A stretch of 64,000 nt of DNA from Sinomicrobium weinanense. GTDB taxonomy: Bacteria > Bacteroidota > Bacteroidia > Flavobacteriales > Flavobacteriaceae. Under the pieces are notes generated by a model. That model made no database searches, was not told where the DNA came from, and saw only the letters and a list, made by a program, of their open reading frames with translations. Shown here one piece after another: positions 1 through 8,700 of the stretch (within the stretch, counting starts at the first letter, position 1; each line of letters opens with the position of its first letter). The stretch lies in the NCBI RefSeq assembly GCF_018863395.1, contig NZ_JAHKRR010000001.1:558001-622000 (forward strand). The letters run 5' to 3'. Made by a program: the position numbers and the translations under genes.

Positions 1-111
1 ACCCTGACCAACAGGCGTTCATTGGTAGCCATTGAACAAATATCCACTCATCCCGGCTCCATCGCATTCATCATTAATAAAAACAGTAATCTCTTGAATA
101 TCAAGTTGTAG
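1..111 (+). CDS. Possible C-terminal end of a truncated upstream gene
   Basis: Frame 1 is open from the window edge for 36 codons to a TAG at 109-111. The residues read naturally (for example HPGSIAFIINKN). The next gene begins 69 bases later on the same strand, so this may be the tail of the preceding cassette gene. The piece is too short to assign a family, and the opposite strand is also open here, so the call is weak. Confidence 0.35.
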   Translation, partial: TLTNRRSLVAIEQISTHPGSIAFIINKNSNLLNIKL

Positions 112-180
112 TGCGCATACTTTTGTGCCGTTTCCGGGCAGGGTGCCTGGTTGTATGGTTTCATTTAAATAATCAATATT

Positions 181-585
181 ATGACAAAAGAGTATGTAAA
201 GTATGCGTTTACCACCGCAGGTGTAAGCCAATGGCAGGCTTGTCTTTCCGGGGCTTCCTTGCAATCCCGGAATGCAGAAGCGACCCTGATAGAGCAGGGG
301 TTGTATACTTACCTGCCACACCGGTTTAAACTGAATGCCGAACAAGCGGCTTACCTGGATAGTCTCGATTCGGGTATGTGCCGTCTGTGGGCTGCACAAC
401 TGGCCTATGCCGTGCGCCACGGTATTCCTGTATCGCTGGTGAAACCGGCATGCAAAGGAGACATGAATGCCATGAATACCAAGTTTATCGTGGCAGAGGG
501 TAATTCTGGCAATGAGCCCGGCCAACCCGGGTTGGCCGCCGGTGGGGAAAGCGGCTATTTCCTACGCTTTACTATTAACTATTAG
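181..585 (+). CDS. Hypothetical protein, first complete gene of phage-like cassette
   Basis: This encodes 134 residues with no signal peptide or membrane segment. I do not recognise the family. The N-terminal two thirds look like a folded soluble domain. The tail from about residue 108 is Gly-rich and low in complexity. The gene is GC-rich compared with the AT-rich genes after 5 kb and stands 31 bases ahead of the membrane-protein gene, on the same strand as the hydrolase, Fn3 and lipoprotein genes. It is therefore probably part of the same small cassette. A long open frame on the opposite strand (19-525) is judged a shadow because the other cassette genes all run forward and share this codon bias. 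Confidence 0.5.
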   Translation: MTKEYVKYAFTTAGVSQWQACLSGASLQSRNAEATLIEQGLYTYLPHRFKLNAEQAAYLDSLDSGMCRLWAAQLAYAVRHGIPVSLVKPACKGDMNAMNTKFIVAEGNSGNEPGQPGLAAGGESGYFLRFTINY

Positions 586-616
586 TTTACAACCTTACAA
601 CAAAAAAAGAAAACAA

Positions 617-1018
617 ATGAATATAGAACGGAATGCACAGTGGTGTAACGACACCACGGGCTTACACCGGCTGCACGGCAGGTTTGGCCTACGCCTTCGC
701 GGGTGGCTGGCGAAGCTGCCGGTGATCTTGTTGACGGATGTGCCGGTATTGTTGCTGGCACTGACACTTTTCCTGTGGAGCGGCCCGTTGTTACGATTGT
801 GGGATGCCACGGCCGGGGTATTGGATGTGGGCATCCTCAGTATGTTGCCACTAGCACTGCTGGTGGTAGCCCTGGCCAGGCTGGCTGCCACAATAGCACA
901 TCAATCGATGGTTGAATCATTAAATCAATTAACGGTATGGCAACGCACCTTATGCCATGGCTGTCTCTGCTTGTCCTATTTCTGGGCAGTAGTCCTGGTG
1001 GTTGTGGCTTTGCTGTAA
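617..1018 (+). CDS. Small multi-TM membrane protein, holin-like position
   Basis: This encodes 133 residues from ATG 617. The same frame is open back to 512, but 617 is the first ATG and follows an A-rich stretch. Hydrophobic segments lie at about 32-54, 68-92 and 112-133, so there are probably three membrane passes with a basic N-terminus. Its last 82 bases overlap the start of the CHAP hydrolase gene, which implies coupled translation. Size, topology and position directly before a secreted cell-wall hydrolase are what a phage holin would show. No sequence family is recognised, so holin is an inference from context only. Confidence 0.55.
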   Translation: MNIERNAQWCNDTTGLHRLHGRFGLRLRGWLAKLPVILLTDVPVLLLALTLFLWSGPLLRLWDATAGVLDVGILSMLPLALLVVALARLAATIAHQSMVESLNQLTVWQRTLCHGCLCLSYFWAVVLVVVALL

Positions 1019-1509
1019 ACAGTGGCGGACAAACGGCGGTTGGTGACCTGACCGCCGTATACCGCTCGGAGATCGGCGTACGTGAAGCCACCGGTCACAA
1101 CGATGGCCCGCGTATAGCGGAGTACTTGCGGTATTGCGGGCTTCCGGAAAGACACGAATGGTGTGCGGCCTTTGTAAGCTGGTGCCATGGCAAGGCGGGC
1201 TATTCCGAACCGAGGAATGCCTGGGCGGCGGCGTTGTTTCCTTCGGGGCGCACCGTCTGGCGCATGAGGAACTGGAGGTCTGCGAGCGGTGGTCGGAGTT
1301 CGGTAAACGGTGATCGGAAAACTCCACGGCGGGGTGATGTTTTTGGGATTTATTTGACCCACAAAAAGCGCATTGCCCATTGCGGCTTCGTGGATGGTTG
1401 GGATGGTAAATATTGCCTTACGGTAGAGGGGAACGTAGACGATGCCGTGGTGCGGAAGCGAAGACCAGTACGGACCATTGCTGTTGTTGCCCGGTGGACG
1501 GTTGATTAG
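937..1509 (+). CDS. Secreted CHAP-type peptidoglycan amidase/endopeptidase
   Basis: This encodes 190 residues. A hydrophobic N-terminus (about 5-20) looks like a signal peptide, with a possible lipobox Cys at 23. The rest is a CHAP (NlpC/P60-like cysteine peptidase) domain. Visible elements are the EWCAAFVSWC motif with catalytic Cys76, a PRRGDVFG strand at 130-137, His148 in AHCGFVDG and the VEGN motif ending at Asn166. These give the expected Cys-His-Asn set. Such enzymes cut peptide crosslinks in peptidoglycan. The start overlaps the upstream membrane gene, and ATG 952 is an alternative. In this context it could be the endolysin of a lysis cassette or a cell-wall hydrolase reused by the host. 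Confidence 0.8.
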   Translation: MATHLMPWLSLLVLFLGSSPGGCGFAVNSGGQTAVGDLTAVYRSEIGVREATGHNDGPRIAEYLRYCGLPERHEWCAAFVSWCHGKAGYSEPRNAWAAALFPSGRTVWRMRNWRSASGGRSSVNGDRKTPRRGDVFGIYLTHKKRIAHCGFVDGWDGKYCLTVEGNVDDAVVRKRRPVRTIAVVARWTVD

Positions 1510-1524
1510 ACCTACTATAGAACT

Positions 1525-1612
1525 TTTGTGAAGCTCTGTGAAACCTCTGTGTGTCTCTGTGAAATAAGCTATAACACAAAGTTGCACAGAGGACCGCAGA
1601 GAGCCACAGAAC
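1525..1612. repeat. Dispersed CTCTGTG-type intergenic repeat, copy 1
   Basis: Runs of TTTGTG/CTCTGTG on the left half are answered by CACAAAG/CACAGAG on the right half, so the element can fold into an imperfect long hairpin. A close relative sits at 29184-29290, with fragments near 32168-32262 and 45345-45430. It fills the gap between the hydrolase and Fn3 genes. Confidence 0.7.
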
Positions 1613-1642
1613 AAAATGTTTAACATCAAAAAACTTAAAAAA

Positions 1643-2284
1643 ATGCGAACACCAAAATTAATTACAAACTACGGGTATATGAGCGATACGGATCTCGCTG
1701 CCATGGCCACACGTACGGCCGATGCTCTGCGTACAAATACAAACTTCCCGGAACTGGACCCGGCATTTGAAGCCTACGAACCCGTGGCACTGGATTACGT
1801 GGCCAAACAGGCCATCACGGCAAGCGGGCGCGCCAGTGGTGTGCAGAAAGAAGAGAAGGACGAAGCCCGTGAGCGATTGCTGGTGATGATGCGCAAAGTA
1901 GCGGGCTACATCAACAACTTTACGGAAGTGAGCTCTATTCAACTAAGCTCGGGCTTCCTGCCCGTAAGCTCGCCGAAGACCTCCCGGGTACCGCGTGCCT
2001 CGGCATGGGTACGCCTGGCCGACTCGAACCGGCCGGGGGAACTGTTGCTAAAGTTTGAAGCCATCCGTGAGGCCTACCTGTACGAAATGCAGATCGCCTC
2101 CACGCTGGATGAAACCGGGGAACCAGTCTGGGAAGACCTGGACCCGGCGCCACGGGCAACGGGCAATTTTTACGCGCCGGTAACCGATGGGGTCACCTAC
2201 TACTTCCGCGTACGCTCACGCAACAAGAAGGGCGTAAGTAAGTGGAGCCCGGTAGATTCTTTACGGGCACGGGTAAATAACTGA
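1643..2284 (+). CDS. Fibronectin type III domain protein
   Basis: The call is 213 residues from ATG 1643. An in-frame ATG at 1616 would add nine basic residues and lies at the edge of the upstream repeat. The N-terminal half is helical with no signal peptide. The C-terminal half, from about residue 115, shows a fibronectin type III pattern: a central tryptophan-bearing strand and the TYYFRVRSRNKKG strand that ends such domains. Fn3 proteins of this kind usually bind surfaces or partners. I cannot tell whether it is a tail/adhesion component or a host protein. It lies eight bases before the lipoprotein gene in the same cassette. Confidence 0.65.
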   Translation: MRTPKLITNYGYMSDTDLAAMATRTADALRTNTNFPELDPAFEAYEPVALDYVAKQAITASGRASGVQKEEKDEARERLLVMMRKVAGYINNFTEVSSIQLSSGFLPVSSPKTSRVPRASAWVRLADSNRPGELLLKFEAIREAYLYEMQIASTLDETGEPVWEDLDPAPRATGNFYAPVTDGVTYYFRVRSRNKKGVSKWSPVDSLRARVNN

Positions 2285-2291
2285 TGCGGTA

Positions 2292-2798
2292 ATGAGATTG
2301 TTATCTATCCTTTGGGCAGCCCTGTTCCTCCTGGTCCCGATAATTATCGGGGTCGGGGGCTGTTCTGCCTCAAAAGAACGGCATACGGAAAGCCGCAAGA
2401 CGTCCTCGACCAGGGCGGCACTAAGCCGCCGGGATAGCCTCCTGCGGAGGGATACGCTGGTGGAGTGGTATGGAAAGCAGCTCCGCTCCGGCCACGAGCT
2501 GCTGAGCATCGCACCGGTGGGCGATTTTACCTACCACCCCGATTCGGGTTTTTCCGGGCAGGCCTCTAAACTGGTCGTATACCGGGAACAAACAGGAGAA
2601 ACGGCTACCCGGAAAGGCTGGGAGGGCAGTGAAGCAGGCCGGACCACCCGGCAACAAGCGGATATCCGTAAAGCGGAAAGTGGCAGTACGGTAGAAAGCC
2701 GCGAATCGCAGACGGACTTCCGCTTCCCCTGGTGGTGGGGCATTGGTGCACTGGTGTTGGGGGTTATAGTATTGCGGTACTTCCGGAAGGTGCTGTAA
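2292..2798 (+). CDS. Lipoprotein with C-terminal membrane segment (u-spanin-like architecture)
   Basis: This encodes 168 residues. A signal peptide with lipobox (IGVGGC, Cys at about 24) predicts a lipid anchor. The middle, about 25-140, is hydrophilic and rich in Arg, Ser and Glu. Residues from about 146 (FPWWWGIGALVLGVIVLRY) form one C-terminal TM helix. A protein with a lipoylated N-terminus and an inner-membrane C-terminus spans the periplasm, which is the defining layout of phage unimolecular spanins. Together with the upstream membrane protein and secreted hydrolase, this supports a holin/endolysin/spanin reading. That is inference from architecture, since spanins share little sequence. 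Otherwise it is a hypothetical lipoprotein. Confidence 0.6.
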   Translation: MRLLSILWAALFLLVPIIIGVGGCSASKERHTESRKTSSTRAALSRRDSLLRRDTLVEWYGKQLRSGHELLSIAPVGDFTYHPDSGFSGQASKLVVYREQTGETATRKGWEGSEAGRTTRQQADIRKAESGSTVESRESQTDFRFPWWWGIGALVLGVIVLRYFRKVL

Positions 2799-2839
2799 GG
2801 GGGGGGGACTTTTCTTCATTTTTTTGGTGTAGGTAACAC

Positions 2840-2990
2840 CCCTTACACACCCCCAAACCCCTCTCAAGAGGGGAGCTGGAATGCTCTTTAAAGGAAACGA
2901 AGCTCCCTCCTTGAGGCGATGTGCTGAGCCCTTCGGCTTCGCTCAGGACAGGCTAAAACCGAAGTAGGGGCAGGGAGAGGTCCCAGGATA
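2840..2990. repeat. Composite intergenic repeat (C-run/G-run element interrupted by a CTTCGGCT-type repeat)
   Basis: The stretch holds CCCCTCTCAAGAGGGGAG, CTCCCTCCTTGAGG and GGGGCAGGGAGAGG segments, which match the G/C-run family at 28274-28333 and 60098-60177. A GCTGAGCCCTTCGGCTTCGC segment of the other dispersed family lies inside, as if one repeat had inserted into another. No gene is visible. Confidence 0.6.
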
Positions 2991-3058
2991 ACCCTATGAA
3001 CCTCTAAAATGTTTTATACCAGAACGGTATCGTATCAAATCATTCAGAAACCCTGGCG

Positions 3059-3436
3059 CATAGCCAGGGTTTTGTTTTTGGCTAGAAGGATATTGTTATG
3101 GCTGGAAACCTTTCCGCTGCCAGTGATGGTGTGTTCATTTTGGTTGGCAACAGTATCGTTTTGACTCGAAACGTGTTCGTTTCTAATGGTCGCACATCCG
3201 TTTTGGCCGGTCACAGTATGGATTTCATTAGCCACGGTATCGTTTTGACTGGAAACATATTCGTTTCTAATGGTCATACATCCGTTTTGGCTGGTCACAG
3301 TATGGGTTTCGTTAACCACGATATTGTTTTGACTGGAAACATGTTCGTTTCTGATAGCCTCACATCTGTTTGGGTTGGCCACGGTATCGTAATCGTTAGT
3401 CACGATATTGTTTCGACTGGAAGCAGTACTGTGGTT
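3059..3436. repeat. Minisatellite: about 17 tandem 21-bp units with 84-bp higher-order period
   Basis: From 3101 the sequence divides cleanly into 21-base units, typically ending TATCGTTTTG or ATTCGTTTCT. Groups of four form an 84-base unit that recurs about three times with few differences. Because 21 is a multiple of three, heptapeptide repeats are encoded on both strands. The forward frame opens with ATG 3098 and ends at 3466 (122 aa, units like AGHSMGF, TGNMFVS). The reverse frame runs 3442-3044 (132 aa, units like SSQNDTV). Which of these is expressed, if either, cannot be decided from the sequence. There is no signal peptide in either frame. Confidence 0.75.
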
Positions 3437-3466
3437 GGTCAAAACTTAATGAGTTTAATTGTTTGA

Positions 3467-3847
3467 TTTTCATTGTTTTGCGAATTTGTCAAAAAAATTT
3501 TCAAAAAAAAGTGTCTTATTTATCATATATCATTAAGAAATGATCGTATTAAGGTTAAAAGATTATTATTATTTAATTAAAATATTATTAAATAATTAAT
3601 TCTTTGAAAAATTGCGAAGTATACCATGCTTTCGATGAAAGCAGGTAGTGTTACGAATAGTAGCAAAAAATGGACTTTGTTCTCATAAATAGAGTTATTT
3701 GAGTTAGGATTGTTTGGGTGCGGGTTCTCAATAAAGGCCCGTACCCAATTTAAGAATGGTTAATACTACCCCTTCACATATAGCAGAGTGCCCCAAACTC
3801 CCGCCAGGTATAAAGCTGGAATAAAATAAATTCAATTGCATAAGGTA
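3467..3847. other. AT-rich non-coding interval with two hairpins
   Basis: No convincing gene is seen. A perfect 7-bp stem with a 3-base loop lies at 3627-3643. A 9-bp stem with one G-U pair (arms 3716-3724 and 3738-3746) lies further on and has no T-run. The interval carries the upstream region of the DsbD-alpha-like gene. Confidence 0.5.
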
Positions 3848-4303
3848 ATGCAAAGATGTTTGTTGCTCATATGGATATTCACCTTCCACGTCACTATTTT
3901 ACCCGCACAAGGGCTGGATTCCGTGGAATGGAATTTTACATCCAAAAGGTTGGATGATAAAACCTACGAGGTCCGTATTTCGGCCGAAATGGAATACCCG
4001 TGGCATATCTATTCACAATATACCAAAGATGGCGGCCCTTTGCCTACCGATATTGTATTCACGGATAACCCCGCAATTGAATTGGAAGGAGAAATCAAAG
4101 AGGAAGGCGGCCTTATTGAAAAATATGAAGAACTGTTTATGGTAGATACCAGCTATTATATAGGTAGGGTAGATTTCATACAGCGGGTAAAGGTAAAGAA
4201 AGAAACTCCACAGGTTTTGAAAGGTAGCGTCACCTTTATGGCCTGTACGGATAAGCAAGGCCTTACTCCGCAACAAGTAGAATTCAATATAAAATTAAAT
4301 TAA
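3848..4303 (+). CDS. Secreted DsbD N-terminal (alpha) domain-like protein, one redox Cys missing
   Basis: This encodes 151 residues from ATG 3848. A TTG at 3836 is in frame but less likely. A signal peptide ends near PAQG (about 22). The rest resembles the periplasmic N-terminal domain of thiol:disulfide reductase DsbD, with VEWNF, the WHIYSQ motif, a DGGPLPT segment and VDFIQRVKV. In the family the last conserved stretch has two cysteines spaced C-x4-C. Here only Cys133 remains and the second position is Gly138. The membrane and thioredoxin domains of full DsbD are absent. Disulfide exchange by the usual Cys pair is therefore unlikely, and a binding or structural role is possible. It stands 36 bases before FecR, with a short repeat between. 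Confidence 0.65.
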   Translation: MQRCLLLIWIFTFHVTILPAQGLDSVEWNFTSKRLDDKTYEVRISAEMEYPWHIYSQYTKDGGPLPTDIVFTDNPAIELEGEIKEEGGLIEKYEELFMVDTSYYIGRVDFIQRVKVKKETPQVLKGSVTFMACTDKQGLTPQQVEFNIKLN

Positions 4304-4329
4304 CCCTTCGAATATGCTCAGGGTGACAG
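4304..4329. repeat. Short CCCTTCGA..GCTCAGGGTGACAG repeat
   Basis: This is a member of the dispersed family also seen at 62113-62160 and, in variants, at 18891-18931 and 46196-46351. It fills the 36-base gap between the DsbD-alpha-like and FecR genes. Confidence 0.6.
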
Positions 4330-4339
4330 TTTTAAGGTT

Positions 4340-5500
4340 ATGGACAAAAAGAAAAACATAAAAATAAATTACAACCTGCTTATAAAGAAAGCGGAAGGCT
4401 TTCTTACGGAAAAGGAAAAAGAGGAGTTTGATCATTGGTATGAAGCATCTCCTTCCGAAAACAGGGAATGTTCTCAGGAAGTGGTGGAAGGTCACCGCCG
4501 TAAAATGCAAATGCTGTTTGCAAAAAAAACAGGCTCTCAGAAAGACCAATCCGCATCTCAAAAAATTGTCCGGAAATTATATTGGAGAGTGGGTATGGCC
4601 GCTTCAGTGGTGATACTCCTTTCTCTGGGAATCTACTTTTATGATTCCTTTATTCCCGGAGATGCATCCGATGCCACCTTTCACCCCGGTTCAGGGACCT
4701 CCATAGAAATAGGAAGCAGTAAGGCGGTACTTACCCTGGAAGATGGCACAGAAGTATCCCTGAAGAAGGGAGAAACATATACTTCGGGCAATGCAAGCAG
4801 CGATGGCGAATCCCTGCTTTACGGAAAGGGGCAGAAAGGAACGAAAGCATACAACGAGCTCACGGTACCCCGGGGCGGAGAGTTTTTTGTCCTTCTGGCA
4901 GACAGTACCAAAGTGTGGCTCAACTCCGATACAAAAATTAAATACCCCGATGCATTCACTGACGGACAGCCCCGGATCGTTGAGTTACTTTATGGTGAGG
5001 CCTTTTTCGAGGTATCCCCCGCCGCAATGCACGGGGGTAGCACCTTTAAAGTAACGACCCGAAACCAGGAAATAGAAGTGCTGGGCACGCAGTTCAACGT
5101 GGCTGCCTACCGCGAGGACAGGGCTGTGACCAGCACCCTGGTGGAGGGGAAGGTAGCAGTGCGTAACGGAAATGTTAAAAAAGAACTGAGTCCCGGGGAG
5201 CAGGCAGCGGTCACCGCCAAAGACTCGGAGATATTGATAAGCAAGGTAGATGTCTACAATTATACCGTATGGAAAAAAGGCCTGTTTTCTTTTGATAACA
5301 AACCTTTAAAGGACATGATGCAGGTGTTGGCCAGGTGGTACGATATGGAAGTAAAGTTCGAAAACAGGGAAGTAGAAGATCTCCGCTTTAGTGGCCTGTT
5401 TGGCCGGGACCAGGAAATAGATGAAATATTGTCTCAAATCTCCGATTATGCCAATGATGTGCAATTCGAAATTAAAGGTAAAGAAGTGATTGTAAAATAA
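4340..5500 (+). CDS. FecR-family anti-sigma factor
   Basis: This encodes 386 residues. The cytoplasmic N-terminal part (about 1-80) holds the EGFLTEKEKEEFDHWY motif typical of the sigma-binding domain. One TM helix lies at about 82-103. The periplasmic FecR domain spans about 120-295, with LTVPRGGEFFV, KVWLNSDTKIKYP, LYGEAFFEVSP and EVLGTQFNVAAY. The C-terminal domain of the DUF4974 type ends the protein at 306-386. Such proteins hold an ECF sigma factor until a SusC-type receptor with an STN domain signals that substrate is present. The matching SusC lies 291 bases downstream. No sigma gene adjoins it, so its sigma factor must be encoded elsewhere. Confidence 0.9.
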   Translation: MDKKKNIKINYNLLIKKAEGFLTEKEKEEFDHWYEASPSENRECSQEVVEGHRRKMQMLFAKKTGSQKDQSASQKIVRKLYWRVGMAASVVILLSLGIYFYDSFIPGDASDATFHPGSGTSIEIGSSKAVLTLEDGTEVSLKKGETYTSGNASSDGESLLYGKGQKGTKAYNELTVPRGGEFFVLLADSTKVWLNSDTKIKYPDAFTDGQPRIVELLYGEAFFEVSPAAMHGGSTFKVTTRNQEIEVLGTQFNVAAYREDRAVTSTLVEGKVAVRNGNVKKELSPGEQAAVTAKDSEILISKVDVYNYTVWKKGLFSFDNKPLKDMMQVLARWYDMEVKFENREVEDLRFSGLFGRDQEIDEILSQISDYANDVQFEIKGKEVIVK

Positions 5501-5598
5501 CCCGACTTCGGCTTTAGTTTATTCTTAGTTTACCTGTACTGAGCACTTCGATAAACTCATTATACCACTTGTCGAAGTATCGAAGGGTTCAGCCACCG
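5501..5598. repeat. 98-bp dispersed repeat, copy A
   Basis: It is strongly similar along its whole length to 28411-28508. Both copies start CCCGACTT, pass through CTGTACT.AGCACTTCG and end TCGAAGGG.TCA. Internal ACTTCGAT and ATCGAAGT segments allow a hairpin. It begins immediately after the fecR stop codon. Confidence 0.75.
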
Positions 5599-5703
5599 GA
5601 ATAAGCAATTAAAGAAAGAACCTAAAACAAAAACAATATATAAATTAAAACACCAATAGCCTATGAAGAAATAATCAAAGAAACCAAATACTACTCCAAA
5701 AAT

Positions 5704-5749
5704 AAAAGGGAAAGTGTAGGAATTCTGACAACGCTAAACTCTCCCTTTA
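5704..5749 (+). promoter_or_regulatory. Imperfect hairpin in the susC leader
   Basis: Arms 5704-5719 and 5734-5749 match at about 12 of 16 positions around a 14-base loop, 43 bases before the SusC start. No T-run follows on the plus strand, so it is not an ordinary terminator. A leader-level control element is possible, but nothing else supports it. Confidence 0.35.
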
Positions 5750-5791
5750 AAAAGATCCTTAGTTAAGTGTTAACCAAGAATATGCAAATTT

Positions 5792-8700
5792 ATGAAAAAT
5801 TGGCAAACAAATACGCATTTTTCCCGAGTGGAAAAGGCCATACTATTTCTGATGAGGGCATATATAATTGCAATGTTTTGCACGGTAGCTTTTGGTTTTA
5901 CGTCAGAACACGGGTTTCCCCAAACCACTGTCGTTTTTGATGCCGATACTACAATGACTGTCCCCCAGGTATTTAGTCATATAAGGGCACAAACCGAATA
6001 CAGGTTTGTATATATGAATGACGATATTCGGGACCTGCCTCCTGTTCATGTCAAAAAAGGAAAAACCAGTATAGTAAAGTTGCTGGATAAGGCCTTGGGA
6101 GAATACAACTTTACTTACGAACTCAAAGCTCCAAATCGAATAAATATATCTAAAAAAACTCCTTCTTCAAAAGATAAGCTACTCCAAAAAAGTCCCCAAA
6201 TCCAGCAACTCCGGGTAAATGGCACGGTGACTGGAGCACCTAATGGTGCTCCCTTGCCCGGAGTGAATATTATTGTAAAGGGAACTAATAGGGGAACTAT
6301 GTCCGATCCGGATGGTAAATACAATATTACAGTACAGGAAACTGATATTTTGACCTTTTCTTTTATAGGGTTTAAAACAGTGGAGGAATCTGTGGATGGA
6401 CGAAGTACTATAAATATTCGAATGAAAGAAGCCGTGACTGCTTTGGGTGAAGTAGAGGTCAATGCGGGGTATTATACGGTAAAAGAAAGAAACCGTACCG
6501 GTAGTATTGCCAAAGTTACTGCGGAGGAAATACAACATCAGCCGGTGACCAGTCCGTTGATGGCTTTGCAAGGTAGAGTAGCAGGGTTAGAAATCACACC
6601 AGTTAGTGGAACACCGGGAATTGCACCAAGGATACGGATAAGAGGGGAAAATAGTTTGCGTATTCTTAGTAAAACTATACCAGGCGTACAGGTAGAAGGA
6701 GGTCAACCCCTTTATGTTATTGATGGGATACCGATAAATTCTACTCCAGTAAATGCCGCCGTAGGAGCCGTCGAAAATAGTGTTTTGGGAGGAGATGGAC
6801 TTGACCCATTAAGTACAATTAATCCGGAAAATATAGCGAGTATTGAAGTCTTAAAGGATGCGGATGCAACCTCCATTTACGGTTCACGAGGAGCCAATGG
6901 AGTTATTTTAATCACTACAAAGCAGGGCACAGGTATTCCGGGAACCCGTACGGACTTGGACTTAAGTATGTATAAAGGGCTTGGAAAACTATCCAATCGG
7001 ATAGAACTACTAAATACTCAACAATATCTAGACATGCGAAAGGAAGGGATAGCCAACGATGGAAGGGAACCTTTTCTTACGGATTATGATTTAACATTTT
7101 GGGATCAAACTCGGTATACCGATTGGCAGAAGATGCTTTTGGGAGGTACATCGGATATAACAGATTTACAAGGAAGTATTTCTGGAGGAAATGGATATAC
7201 GTTTTATCGTCTGGGAGGAAGTTTTCACAAGGAGACTATGATATTTCCAGGAAATTTTGGATATAAGCGCGCTACTGGTAATGTGAGTGTGAACCATATT
7301 TCTGATGATCGGAGGTTAAAATCCTCAATATCTATTAATTACGGTGTGGAAAAACATAATATATATAATGGAAACCTGGTTGGTTATGCCTTAACCTTAG
7401 AACCCAATGCTCCAGAATTATATGACGAACAAGGAGAACTGAATTGGGAAACTTTTCCGAGTTCTGGACGCCCAACTTGGTTTAATCCTTTGAGTGATTT
7501 GGAAAAATCTACAACCACAGACAACAGGAATTTAATTGCTAATGGTAATTTGTCATATCGCGTATTTTCCAATTTCAATGCAAAGATTAATTTGGGATAT
7601 ACGGAGTTAAGCGCAAAGACCATTGTGAAGAGGCCACTATCCTCTATGCGCCCGGACAGGCGTTTTAATCCGGAGACCGGTTCCGGGACAAAACCTTCTG
7701 CAGATTTTATAAATAATTATCGGCGTTCTGTATTGATAGAACCCCAGTTAAATTATCAAAAACAATTTGGAAAACATACTCTGGATATATTGTTTGGGGT
7801 TACTTATCAAGAAAATAGGGATGAAATGATACGTATCGAAGGGGAAGATTACGTTTCGGATGCTTTTCTGGGTTCACTCCGAGGAGCCGGAGCTATCAGT
7901 ATTAGGCAAGAGAGTTATGATGAGTACAAGTATAATGCCATATTCGGTCGTATCGGATATACGTATAAGGACCGATATCTGTTGAACTTAACCGGTCGTA
8001 GGGATGGATCTTCTCGTTTTGGGCCAGGTAACCGTTTCGGGAATTTTGGCGCCATCGGGGCAGCATGGATTTTTTCGGAAGAGCCTTGGATAAAGAAACC
8101 TATTCCCGTGCTGAGCTTCGGAAAACTAAGAGGGAGTTATGGAACTACGGGTAACGATCAGGTCGGGAATTACCAGTACCTAGACTTGTATCGATTTAAC
8201 AGACAAAATTATCAAAATGCTACTAGTTTGTCTCCCAATGCCTTATTTAACCCCAACTATAACTGGGAAAAAACTGAGAAACTGGAAGCTGCCATCGAGA
8301 TGGGATTTGCCAAAAATCAAGTTTTCCTAGAGGTGAGTTGGTTTCGAAATCAATCTTCCAACCAGTTAGTACAGAGGGCTTTGCCTGGCACAACTGGTTT
8401 TAGTTCAGTCAATGATAATTTTTCCGAAGCCACCGTGGAAAATTCAGGTTGGGAATTTCTACTTCGAGGAAATATTTTTCAATCCAATTCAATGCAATGG
8501 ACCACTTCATTGAATCTGAGTGTAGCCCGTAATAAACTGGTTTCGTTTTCAGGTATTGAAAATTCACCCTATGCAACAATTTTTAAAGTAGGAAAGCCTC
8601 TATCTATTCAGCGCCTGTATACATGGCAAGGAGTAAACCCGGAAACTGGGGAACATGAATTTTTGGATGTTAACAAAGATGGTGTTATTAATGCCGAAGA

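Noticed and set aside
19-525. 168-codon minus-strand frame at the left edge
   Set aside because: It overlaps the plus-strand cassette gene, lacks features, and all neighbours run forward.
1-2798. A complete prophage
   Set aside because: Only lysis-like genes are present. There is no integrase, terminase, capsid or tail gene in the window.
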